Of a stretch of 64,000 nt of DNA, positions 45,040 to 55,230 are shown piece by piece. Numbering within the stretch: position 1 is the stretch's first letter; the number at the start of each line of letters is the position of its first letter. Both the position numbers and the translations under genes were made by a program. The notes under the pieces were generated by a model that saw only the letters and a list, made by a program, of their open reading frames with translations, did no database searches and was not told the DNA's origin. Source of the DNA: Hawksworthiomyces lignivorus (taxonomy: Eukaryota; Ascomycota; Sordariomycetes; Ophiostomatales; Ophiostomataceae); the NCBI GenBank assembly GCA_002917075.1, contig NTMA01000008.1, positions 372,001-436,000 of the forward strand. The letters are read 5' to 3'.

Positions 45040-45565
45040 TCAGTACCGGTGCCGCGTCGAATAATCCTTTGGGCTGACGACCAGACCACGACCCTTCTTT
45101 GCGCCTCGGTAGACCGTTTCGATAATGTCGATCAGCTCCTGCTTGTCCTCTATCACCCAGTTGATCTTATTGTTGTCACCCGTGCCCAAATCGATCATCA
45201 TGTGCTTGTTCCTCCAGAAGAACATGATCGTACACGTGTCGTAGAGCTCGTACACTAGGTAGCAGAAAAGTTAGCACCAATACTGTTCCACAACACAAGG
45301 GAATATACGATTCTCAGTAAGGGCTGACACAAAAGAGAGGCAACGTACTCTTATTGAAGTCTTTGATCTTATCGTTGTCGCACAGATAGATGACGGCAAA
45401 GTTCTCTACTCTCGGAGCAATCCGGCCCAGCACGTCGTCTTGGCGCATACACTCTGGGTCATTGTCCTTGCCGAAGCGAATCACCACGACGCGCTCGGCC
45501 TCTGAGATGATGGCCTGGTCGACGTGCCACGCCGAGGGCAGATGGGGAAGCGCAAGAGAACCCAT
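45040..45565 (-). CDS. DIB1: U4/U6.U5 tri-snRNP thioredoxin-like protein Dib1/Dim1, 2 exons
   Basis: Predicted 143 aa from exons 45565-45349 and 45254-45040. The join restores FNKMYELYD, an invariant segment of the family. The C-terminal half (FFWRNKHMMIDLGTG, NNKINW, RGLVVSPKDYSTRHRY) is nearly identical to yeast and animal Dim1/TXNL4A. The protein has a thioredoxin fold without the redox CxxC. It sits in the tri-snRNP and blocks premature spliceosome activation. The length equals the family norm of 142-143. The exon 1 region is less conserved than usual (FGKDNDPEC where most have a Trp in the DWD element), which is worth noting but does not threaten the call. Confidence 0.95.
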
Positions 45566-48194
45566 AGCGAGGTGGTTCTGAGAAGCGACGAAGAGCGAGA
45601 AGCCAAAAATCTGAAAGTCTGTCGTCGAAAGGGCGTTTCTTTGAGAAATGTTGACGTCTGCTGTGCTCGTGTCGCAGAATGAAGAGAGGGAAGAGGGACA
45701 AAGATTTAGGCACTGGTGGCGAGTTTCTGCCTCTTTCTATAAGGCTGAAAATGACTAAGCAAAGAATCGTCGCTGAAACGACAAGGCTGATCTGACATCT
45801 GTAAGTACTGGGTCTCCCGTTCATCCCTGTACGGCAAAATATTCGATAAAAGAAAAATAAATACAAGTAAATTAGATCTTGAAGAGTGTAACTTAATTCA
45901 TAGCTGTCAGAATTTGCTAGAATCCCTAATATCGTTCAGCCTAACCGTAGGGAGTTCGCCGTCGTTATTAATGGACAGGAGCAGAAGCGTAAAAGCAATG
46001 ATCTACAGCCGGGTTTCTAAGCTATTGACATTGCCTTTTCATTTCTAATTCCTTATAGAAATCTTTGGGAAAAAAATTCACATGACGAAAAGAAAAGCCC
46101 GAGAAAGAAAATCAAAAAGCCATCCATCACTATGATCAGTCAGAGTTGTGCTACTAAGGAAGTCAAGGTGCCGCATTTGGCCCGGCAATATGCCCTCTTC
46201 AACATAGTGTATTTTATAGCTTATCCATTGTCTTATTTTGTTATTGAGCAAGTAGCCTCACTCGCGTACGTTGTCCCAATAGCTACCGTGTATTGTAACT
46301 CAGCCGTGTAGCTTAGGCCCAGGCTGTTCATGCGCCTCGGAGCCAGCACCACCAGCTATTGCGCAGTCATGTCTCTTCTCAGGCAAAGGCCCAAATGCTG
46401 GCCGAAACAAGGTCTCGTCTACAATCAAACCAAGAATTGAACGAACTCTACCAGAACATACGTGCCTCTCGAGTATGTTTCCAAGAATAACACCGCATGC
46501 TAACCTGGTTTTATGTTTCCCTTAACCATGCCGTAGCGCAGCCACTTCGAGCTGAGCACCGGTCGATCATATACACAGCAAACTTTGCTAAGGAGAATGC
46601 ATGCCGAGCCCAGGCTCATGTCCGTCATTTTTTTTTGTTGCAATTTCTGTTCTTGTCTGTCTCATTTAATCTAGCAAACTTTGCGGGATCGTCGATTGCA
46701 GAACAAAAGAAGCTTGTTTTTTTTCTTCAGTCTCATAATATCAACCAAGTCTGATACGGCCCTTTTCAAGTGCTTGGGCATTATCACGCAATGCGCATCC
46801 CATAAATGTTACATTGCAATCAGACAGACCGCTGGACCAGAAATTTCAAGAGGAATATATCACTCTCACCTCTCTCCGCAAAATACCCCGAGCCGAGTTC
46901 GGCTAGTGCACTGCTACTCTGGAAATTTGTGCCGGCACACGTGCCGAGACGATCTACACACAGATGGCTGTAGACGACGTGCTGGTAGCATTATTTTAAG
47001 CCAATCTCTGATTTTAGCTAATGATGGGATTCAAATGATTGCGATTGAAAAGAGGCAAGGTTTAAAGATAGAAAAAAGGTAAAATTTAGAAAAGCATTCA
47101 AGGAAACACGAAGCAAATTGAAAAGAAAGGGACGCCAAGAAGGTGGCAGTCCGTTTCCGCTCCCGGCCCATCCGTCTGGGCGCCGATTTTAAACCGCGTT
47201 CCCGTGACCGACTTTCTTGCTGGCCGATGTAGAAGCGCCCGGCAGATCGTACTCGGCTTGTGCTACTTACGCGTATGTGTTGGCTTGGCATGGCCAACAC
47301 GATGGGGATCCAGACGCATGCAAGTGGCCGATACCTTAAGAATATGGAGCGGTCTTGAGGATCGCAAATAGAGCTTCTTGTATGTGTACCAGTTCCCAGT
47401 TGGCATGAACCGTACCCAAGGGTCAAGGAAAATTAAAATCCGGTGTACCGCTACTTGCAAACATTTTGGTTAGGCTCAGTCCTTGTTGCGGTCGGAACCT
47501 AGCCGTAGGAGATCCGTAGGCACCACATTTTCCGCCCTCCACTTTTTAAGGGCGAAAATCCACAAAGAGCATGCGCTGGCGACAAGGGGCGGGGGGCTCT
47601 GTACCAGCTGCAATGATTGTCTGGGGGCATTCTTGGTGCGGTCTAGTGCCAACCCCAGCGTGCGTTATAATACGCAGTCTTCGATTCAACGTCACGTTGA
47701 TTCGCTGGTACGTGTATCTCCCATGGCCGACATCCGATAAGATTCCGTGTCTTGCGGAAGGGTGTTTTCCTTGCGGCGTGCCGAATACCGGGTGAGCCAG
47801 CAAAAAAGCGAGAAAACAGAAGACAAAACGTGAGATAAAAAAAGGGGGTCGGAGCACTACCGGAGCAGACATGCAAGAGAACCTACGTACGAGTACGCCT
47901 TGTTGTCTCTGCTTTCGTGGAAGCAAAAACTGTAATGCTTCCCCCAAAAGCTGGAGAGCTGGCGGGTCCCGCGATCCAAATTCCGCGACGCTAACATGAA
48001 TGCTTGATTGTGATGTTCCTGTGACAATTTTCTTCGGCTGTTTTGTTACGCTCTTATCGTCGTATTCCTGTATTTGGGATATCTTATTTTTGTTGCTTGG
48101 CAATTTTTCACACCAATTTTTGCGCCATTGAATTTCTTTTTATATTTTTTTATTAATTATTTCCTAGTTCTTTCTCCAGACGTATGGCTAGATC
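45566..48194. other. 2.6-kb intergenic region, no gene seen
   Basis: It lies between the divergent DIB1 and MFS genes. Overlapping frames on both strands (for example 46497-47082 plus, 47031-47426 minus) lack homology and splice logic. The last part before 48195 is A/T-rich leader sequence. No transposon or RNA gene is recognised. Confidence 0.55.
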
Positions 48195-50170
48195 ATGAAC
48201 ATGGTTAATAACGAAAAGCCCGCGGCTGTTGCCGTGGATGACCAGCCCGAGGCTGCTAGCACATCCCAACCGTCTCCCACACTGCAGTCTTCGGGCAGCA
48301 GCAAGAGCAGCGACGACAATGTAGATATCGGAAAGGGGTCCCACATGGACAGCGCAGAGCTCGAGACGGCCGTCGTGGAGTACCAGACCGACGACAACGA
48401 CAAGGATGTAGAAAAAGGAGTCCTCGTAGCGACCGAGAAGCGGGAAGGAACGCCGACGGGTGCGCCGGAAAACGGAGCGGCCGGAGAAGCCGCAGAACCG
48501 CCGTCACCACCATCGCCGTCTGCTCCGCTCACCGCCGAGCCCCGCGCCGAGATAATGTACAACCGGCACTCGCCGAACAAGAAGCGGTTCTTTTGTTTTA
48601 TTCTAGCGCTGTGCGGCGTGCTGTCGCCCATTGCCACGACCGGCTGCATGACGGCGCTGCCCGAGATCGCGGCCACGTTCCACACGACGGGCAGCATCAT
48701 CAACATCAGCAACGGCCTGTACACGGGGGCCATGGGTGTGTCGGCGTTTGTGTGGGGCGTGACGGGCGCGCTGGGCGGGCGCCGCGTAGTGCTCTTCACG
48801 AGCGTCATCACATTCGCCTCCTTCTCGCTGGGCTCGGCGCTGTCGCCCAACCTGGCCTCCTTCTTCGTCTTCCGCATCCTGAGCGGCTTCAGCGGCACCG
48901 GCCTGCTCGTGTGCGGACCGGCCGTCGTCGGCGATCTGTACAAGCCGGTATGTTGATCACAACCGCCGTGCTCGTCTTTTATTTTCTTTTTTTTGAGAGA
49001 GAGAGACAAGGGTCTCCATGCTGACTCCTGCAGACCGAGCGCGGCACCGCGCTGGCTTGGATCATGAGCGGTACCCTGATCGGGCCCGCGCTTGGTGTGC
49101 ACACCCCTCCCTGACTCTTGCGCTGGGAGCGCTGGCAGAAACAGCGCTGCGGTAAAATGCATGCGTACTAAAAACAATCTCAGGCCCCACGATCGGCGGC
49201 ATCATCGTGACGTACTCGAGCTGGCGCAACATCTACTGGTTCCAGACGGGACTGGCCAGCCTGGCGGCCGTCCTCAGCGTGCTCTTCCTGCCCGAGACGG
49301 CCCACACGCGGCGCTGGGACAGCATCCCCAAGGAGAAGCGCGTCTCCGAGTGCCTGGCGGCGTTCAACCCGATGCGGGCGTTTGTGCTGTTCCGGCAGCC
49401 AGACCTGTTTCTGGTCGCGCTGGCCTCGTCGTCGCTCATCTGGAATATGTACGCCTTCTTCGCGCCCATCGTGTACGTGATCAACCCGCGCCTGCACTTC
49501 ACCAAGCCGCTGCAGGCCGGCCTCTTCTACCTGGCTCCCGGCTTCGGCTACCTGTTGGCCACCTTCTTCGGCGGCCGCAACGCCGACCGCGTCGTCAAGA
49601 AGTGGATCCGCAAGCGCGGCGGCGTGCGCCGGCCCCAGGACCGCCTGCGCGCCGCCCTGCCCTGGATGGGCATCGGCACCCCCGCCTGCATGCTCATCTA
49701 CGGCTGGTGCCTCGAGTACAACAAGGGCGGCATCGGCGTGCTGGTCGTCGTCATGTTCATCCAGGGCTTCACGCAGCTGATGATCTTTCCGGCCGTCAAC
49801 ACGTACTGCATCGGTAAGGCTCCGTCCCTGTGTGGCGCCGTGGTGTATTTTTGGTTGTGCTTTTTTGACGTCGCTGTTTGTTCTGCGTCATTTCCCTGGC
49901 GTAGCTCCCTCTAACCCGGCTGTAGAGATCGTCCCCACCCGCGCCACCGAGGTGCTTGGCGGCAACTTTTTCATTCGGTACATGTTCGGCGCCGCGGGCA
50001 CCTCGCTCGCCATCCCGGCCACCGACGCCATCGGCATCGGCTGGTTCTGCACCATCTCCGTGGCCTTCATCATGTGCGCCTTTGTTGGCGTCTTACTGGT
50101 CATCTACGAGAAGGTGCCGCAGTTTGGGAAGAAGCCCCAGGAGTCCGCCGAGGCCGTCAAGGCCAACTAG
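48195..50170 (+). CDS. MFS transporter, DHA1 drug:H+ antiporter type, 4 exons
   Basis: Predicted 562 aa from exons 48195-48947, 49034-49094, 49184-49813 and 49926-50170, all with GT..AG introns and consistent phases. A long acidic, Ser/Pro/Glu-rich cytosolic tail (about residues 1-118) precedes twelve helices. The motif-A-like loop is GVTGALGGRRVVLF, and motif C is seen as SGTLIGPALGPTIGG spread over exons 2 and 3. The sequence around PNKKRFFCFILALCG resembles the QDR/DTR branch of DHA1 antiporters, which export drugs, polyamines or organic acids across the plasma membrane. The substrate is not predictable. Exon 2 is only 61 nt, a micro-exon within motif C. Confidence 0.9.
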
Positions 50171-51294
50171 ACGGAGAAACGCAAGCCTTCGGAACGAGAT
50201 TCGCACATCTCTTTAATTTTTGGGTTGGATAGAAGTAGAGGTGAAAAAAACGACCGTTACTAGCATTTTGCATTTTTTGGGCGTAGATATCCTTTTAGAG
50301 CCGTACATGATGGGTCCAGGTTGCGTAATATAGTTTTTCAGTTTTCATTTCTCATCTTTTTTTTTTTTTGTTCGTTAATGTATATTTCTGTGAATGACGC
50401 GAGATCCGCTAGAAATGCGCACTTTCGGCTTGCTGGGGGTAGCGGTTGTGCCGCCCTAAGGCAGCTTGTAAGTCATGTGCGAGGGAACACTTCCGTCTGC
50501 AATGACACCGTGATTGTTTGCCAACCTAGAGACTGCATGGCAAGTTGTCGGAATTTCTAACTTGTAACTCAACTACACGCAGCTCTCGTAGATACCTCAT
50601 TAGAGACAGCTTGCAAGCTCTGACTGTGCTAACAGGGCATCTCTGCAGATGTGCGGGCAGCAATTACCAGACTGTTCTTTCGATGCTACGTTATACGAAG
50701 AGAGCCTGCAGCATGAAGAGAGGGAGTCACTCCGCGGCTTGCGGTAGAGGTAAATCACCATGACAGGGACAAACCGAAGGATGAAAGGTAGATTTGCCTT
50801 TTATTTATGTTGATTTAGCGCCCGATTCAAATTTTTTTTTTTTTTTTTTTGAATTGAAAGAAAGAAAGAGGCGAAGAAAAGGAAAGGAAACAATAAAGTT
50901 AAAGATGCCCCCCGCAAATTTTTGCTTATTTCAACCTCACTTACGTCGATTGCCTGGTATTTCAGAGCCGCATAGTTAGTACGTTCGTTTTCGGTCATTC
51001 CTACCCAAAGAATTGAATCGATATATGTGAACGGTTTGCTTTACACAACAAAAGCACACAGCTTCCAGCGCTTCTCCCCCGAATGATCAGGTAGCAAGCG
51101 GTCGCCTAAGCTTTAACTACTTGGCTGCACTGGCAAGCCCAATGAAAAAGGCTGAACAGAAGCAGAGCTGATGCGAAGATTTCAACCCACGCACTTTCCC
51201 TTTCATACTAATCAGTACCACCAGCCCTGGGCAGAATCTGGCTATAGCAGAATACTTGCATATTTACCTTGATCCGTCTGTTCCTACGGTCAAT
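50171..51294. other. Intergenic region, nothing recognised
   Basis: 1.1 kb between two plus-strand genes. Homopolymer T/A runs occur near 50350 and 50832. It must contain the MFS 3' UTR and the promoter of the F-box/ankyrin gene. Confidence 0.6.
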
Positions 51295-53556
51295 ATGGAG
51301 CGGTCTTCTGCCTTTGCTACATCGCTGCCCAATCCGCCACATGAACATCAGCAGCAGAATGACGGATATGGTGCAATGTCATCCGTATTTGCAAGGCTGC
51401 CAGTAGAGTTGATGGAAGAATTGCTCCGGCACCTTCGGTACTACGAGCTAGCCCGTCTTATGCAGGTCGATAAGGGCATGCATGCCTACGTCGAACCGGT
51501 GCTCTACCGCCGGGTCTTAGTCGTCGATCGCGCCATGCGCTGGGCGTGTCGGACAGGCCACCTTGGTCTCATCCGACGTCTCGTGCGGCGATACGGCGCA
51601 TCCCCAAGCTTCACCGGAGGACAACCGATTGGAAACACCTTTGCGGCTATTGACCCCTACGTCCCCAACATCAACTTCACGGTGCGGCTGACGCTAGGCA
51701 TGGCGGCCAAGGCGGGCCAAATGGCTGCCATGGCGCTTCTGCTTGAGCTGGGCGCGCAGCTGAAGCCGGATGTGAGAGCTGAAAGGAACTGGGAGAAGAG
51801 CATTCAGATCCGGTATGTGCCAATGTGCCGTGACCAGGTGCGCAAACTTATTCGGCGCATCGCCATGGCGCCGTCTAGCACGCGGGATCAGGGTGCCAAG
51901 AAGCTCGCGATGTTTCGTTTTGTTCTCGACCAGCTAGCTCCGGAGCTGCTTCGCGCTGGGGCCGGTGTGGCTCCCCTCCTGCAGTCGCTGCCGCGCTTGA
52001 TCCGCTCGGACCACGATGCCGACCTGGTCGACTTCGTCGTGGATTTTGTGCAGAGGAGCCGCGGAAGCGCAGAGGCCAGCCGCTTCGTCAACCAGGCCGT
52101 GATGACCGGGTCCCACATGTACATCTCGCCGCTGTCTGTGGCCTGCCTGCGCGATGCGCCCACCGTCTTTGAGCGACTGATCCGCCATGGCGCGCGCATC
52201 GAGGGTCCCATGCTGTCCGTGGCGCAGTATGATCCTACAGTATTCGGCCTGCATGTTCCTATCTTTGCCGCTGCGCGACGTCTCGCGGAAGACCTCGAAG
52301 CCGGCAAGGAAGCCGTGCGTCTCTGTCTCAAGCATGGCGCCGACATCAACCAGCGGGAAATGTGCATCGGCAAGCGGCACCGGGTCTTGTGGGTGTATAC
52401 TTATTATACGTATACGCCTCTGAGCGTGTTCTTGGATTCCATTCCCAAACGAGTACTTCTTGGCGGCAACAAGTTCAAGGCCCGTGCCAAAGACGTAATG
52501 CTTGGCTTGGAGTTTCTCTTGGAGCATGGCGCTCTTGTTGCATCTGAATACCTTAATCCCGACTCGAAATTTCTCTTGGAACACGGTGCCCTCTCTGGGG
52601 CCGAATTCTTCAAGGCTCTTCCCCCGGACCAGCAGCCGCCGCGTGTTACTTATTGGGTCCGCAGCGGAGAGCTGCCAGCGTCTCCGAATACCCTATTGGA
52701 GAGATACGATAGACGATCCATTGACGCGATCTGGATGCGTGGTCTTGTGGAGAAACTGATCCTGAATGTCCGAAGCGCTCGGTACTTGCAATCACTCCTG
52801 AACAGTTTCGGCCCTCGGAACAAGCGCGGCTTGGCCGACTGGATTGGCAAGCGTACCGAGTGGGCAGCGGCAGAGAGCACGTTGATGGAGATAGTGCTCA
52901 GCTCTTCGACAGAGGCGGAACGCAACCGCTATTTCGCAGACCTGGCGCAGCGTGCTTCGATTTTCAGGAAACGCGCAGCCCTGGAGGCGCTTTCTCTGTT
53001 AGACCTTCTGCTAGAGAAAGGGGCAGACATCAATAGCATTTGTTATCTTGATGAACTAGCAGACAACACGAATTCCGTTGTCCCAGACCGCCTTCTAATA
53101 GGCGAAGAGGAAGCCAAGTATCCCGGCAAGTATGCCTTACCAGACACCAGCTTCCAACCCGCCACGGGGCCACGGGCTCTGCACCTTGTTTGCATGAGGC
53201 GGAACAAGATCGTTATGGGGTTCTACGAACATTGCGGGGATATAATGGATGAACCCCCCACGCCGGAACTTATCGCGCGAGACCGTGAAGAATGGAGAGA
53301 CCACAGCCTGCCGTGGCAAATCTCAATGACCCAGTCGGCCTTCCAGATGATTACGTATCTAGTGTCGCACGGCGCTGACATGACCCTACGCTGGAGAGGC
53401 ATGACGCCAGTAGAATTCCTTCTGCGCGATGTAGATAAGGCGATAGTATTGAAGGAAAGGAAAGAATATCTCCGCCATATGGCTGCCCATATTGAAACAG
53501 CTGCTATTCTTTGTCGACCTGAAAGCGCTATTTACGAGGCAAAAGCGGAATCTTGA
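51295..53556 (+). CDS. F-box and ankyrin-repeat protein
   Basis: Single exon, 753 aa from the ATG at 51295. An F-box-like helix lies near residues 32-70 (FARLPVELMEELLRHLRYYELARLMQV). It is followed by ankyrin-type helices spread over the rest: LLLELGAQL, RLIRHGARI, LCLKHGADIN, FLLEHGAL twice, DLLLEKGADIN and YLVSHGADMTL. Such proteins are expanded in moulds. They probably present targets to SCF ubiquitin ligases, though no target is known. A 19-codon local duplication is visible at 52510-52590, where two FLLEHGAL units follow each other. The 3' end lies only 85 bp from the end of the convergent aldo-keto reductase gene. Confidence 0.82.
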   Translation: MERSSAFATSLPNPPHEHQQQNDGYGAMSSVFARLPVELMEELLRHLRYYELARLMQVDKGMHAYVEPVLYRRVLVVDRAMRWACRTGHLGLIRRLVRRYGASPSFTGGQPIGNTFAAIDPYVPNINFTVRLTLGMAAKAGQMAAMALLLELGAQLKPDVRAERNWEKSIQIRYVPMCRDQVRKLIRRIAMAPSSTRDQGAKKLAMFRFVLDQLAPELLRAGAGVAPLLQSLPRLIRSDHDADLVDFVVDFVQRSRGSAEASRFVNQAVMTGSHMYISPLSVACLRDAPTVFERLIRHGARIEGPMLSVAQYDPTVFGLHVPIFAAARRLAEDLEAGKEAVRLCLKHGADINQREMCIGKRHRVLWVYTYYTYTPLSVFLDSIPKRVLLGGNKFKARAKDVMLGLEFLLEHGALVASEYLNPDSKFLLEHGALSGAEFFKALPPDQQPPRVTYWVRSGELPASPNTLLERYDRRSIDAIWMRGLVEKLILNVRSARYLQSLLNSFGPRNKRGLADWIGKRTEWAAAESTLMEIVLSSSTEAERNRYFADLAQRASIFRKRAALEALSLLDLLLEKGADINSICYLDELADNTNSVVPDRLLIGEEEAKYPGKYALPDTSFQPATGPRALHLVCMRRNKIVMGFYEHCGDIMDEPPTPELIARDREEWRDHSLPWQISMTQSAFQMITYLVSHGADMTLRWRGMTPVEFLLRDVDKAIVLKERKEYLRHMAAHIETAAILCRPESAIYEAKAES

Positions 53557-53641
53557 TAGCGCAAAAGTCTTGGGAACGGGGCATGGCATGAAATTCGTAT
53601 TGCAGCCGACAGTCTATCTATCTTTCTTCTTTTTATTCTCT

Positions 53642-54786
53642 TCATGCCTCCAGCGGCGGTGTGTCGCCGTAGTCAGAAATCACTCCAGACGTCATCTTCT
53701 CGCCCACCACGCCAATGTCATCCACGATGCGCCGGATCTCGGTCACTTGTTCGGGGGTCAATTTCACATGGATCGCGCCGACGTTCTCCTCCAGGTACGG
53801 GATCCTCTTGGTGCCCGGGATCGGGATGATGTCGTCGCCCTGCGCCAGCAGCCACGCCAGCGCCAGCTGCCCGGGCGTGCACCCGACCTTTTTTGCGAGC
53901 GCCGCGATGGTGTCGACGAGCACCAGGTTCTTGTGGAAGTTGTCCGGGTGGAACCGCGGCACAAACCGGCGCAGGTCCTGCGGCCCGAAGTCGTCGGGCG
54001 ACCGGATCTGGCCCGTGAGGAAGCCGCGGCCGATGGGCGAGTACGCAAACGTGGTGACGCCGAGCTCGCGGCACGTGCGCAGGAGGTGCGTGCTGGCGGG
54101 CTCCTCGATCTCCAGCGAGAACACGCTGTACTCGACCTGGACGGCGGCGACGGGCGCCACCGCGTAGGCGCGGCGCAGGGTCGTCGACGACGGCGCCGAC
54201 AGGCCGATGTAGCGGATCTTGCCCTCGTCGCGCAGCCGCACCAGCTCGGCCATGGTGCGCTCGATGGGCGTCACGCCGTCGACGCGGTGCACGTAGTAGA
54301 GGTCGATGTAGTCGAGGCCCAGCCGCTGCAGCGACTTCTCGCAGCTGGCGCGGCAGTACTCGGGCGTGGTGGTGATCACGATGCCCGGCTGCTGCGTGTC
54401 GGGCCGCACACCGAAGCTCAGCGCGAACTTGGACGCCAAAAATATGTCGGCGCGGCGCTCCGGGTGCATCTTGAACCACTTGCCCAGGAGGTCCTCGTTG
54501 TCGCCGTAGAAGTCGGCCGTGTCCCAGTTGACGCAGCCGAGCTCCCAGGCGCGGTCCAGGACTGCGAAGCGCTCTTCGTCGGTGCTGCGGCGGAGTGAGT
54601 TTGGTTAATACCAATGTTCTTTTTACATACGTCTCGCCTCCAGATCAACCACGTTAGAGGTAAGACAAAAGCTCACCCAGGCGTTCCATAAGCCGTGCTC
54701 AGGCCCATGAGGCCGAAGCCAATGGCCGTGATTTCGGGGCCGTCTTTGCCCAGTTTCCGGGTCGGGAGCTTTACGGGTGGAGCCAT
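53642..54786 (-). CDS. Aldo-keto reductase, 2 exons
   Basis: Predicted 350 aa from exons 54786-54677 and 54584-53642 (GTGAGC donor, CCGCAG acceptor, phase 2). The catalytic tetrad is visible: D58 and Y63 in NWDTADFYG, K89 in LASKFA and H136 in YYVHRVDG. The cofactor side is shown by IPIPGTKRIPYLEENV near the C-terminus, binding the NADP(H) phosphate. It is a soluble TIM-barrel reductase of aldehydes or ketones, most like the yeast/plant group annotated as auxin-induced or pyridoxal-reductase-like. The natural substrate is unknown. The Zn2Cys6 regulator gene lies upstream on the same strand, 445 bp away; a regulatory link is possible but not shown. Confidence 0.92.
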
Positions 54787-55230
54787 TGTGAGGATGGAGA
54801 TGCGCACGAGGAAAACCAAAAATTAAAATCTCCAAGACACGCAAAAGCCAGTTTACAAGTCGAATAAACCCCAAACTTCCTTCACCCGCTGAATTTTCCC
54901 GGCCGCGCGCTTCATCCTTCTTATACGCCTCTTTCAGGGACGTAAGTTTTCCCCTGGAGCTTGGAAGCTAGTGTGGAGACGCGGCGACATCATTCCGATG
55001 CGGCACTAAAAGCAACCCAGAGCTGCACACCATGTTTGTCAGACCTAACTTGATATCTAAATCGTGGATGAGGAGTATTATTACAAAACAAAAAAAAGAA
55101 GTAAAACCGAGAAGTGATCTCTACGCCAAATTTCCTCTCATTACGTTGTTTTCCCTTGCCAAAACGCCTTTTCCTTTACCAATATGCCAGAAAGCCAAGA
55201 ATCTCACAGTCGGTCATCCCCTTTCGCCTT
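54787..55230. other. Spacer between transcription-factor gene and aldo-keto reductase gene
   Basis: 444 bp holding the reductase promoter and the 3' UTR of the transcription-factor gene. An A-rich run lies at 55083-55098. No gene is seen. Confidence 0.6.

Noticed and set aside
51170..51240. tRNA-like arrangement of bases upstream of the F-box/ankyrin gene
   Set aside because: The putative T-arm lacks the invariant TTCGA loop and no acceptor or anticodon stem pairs convincingly.
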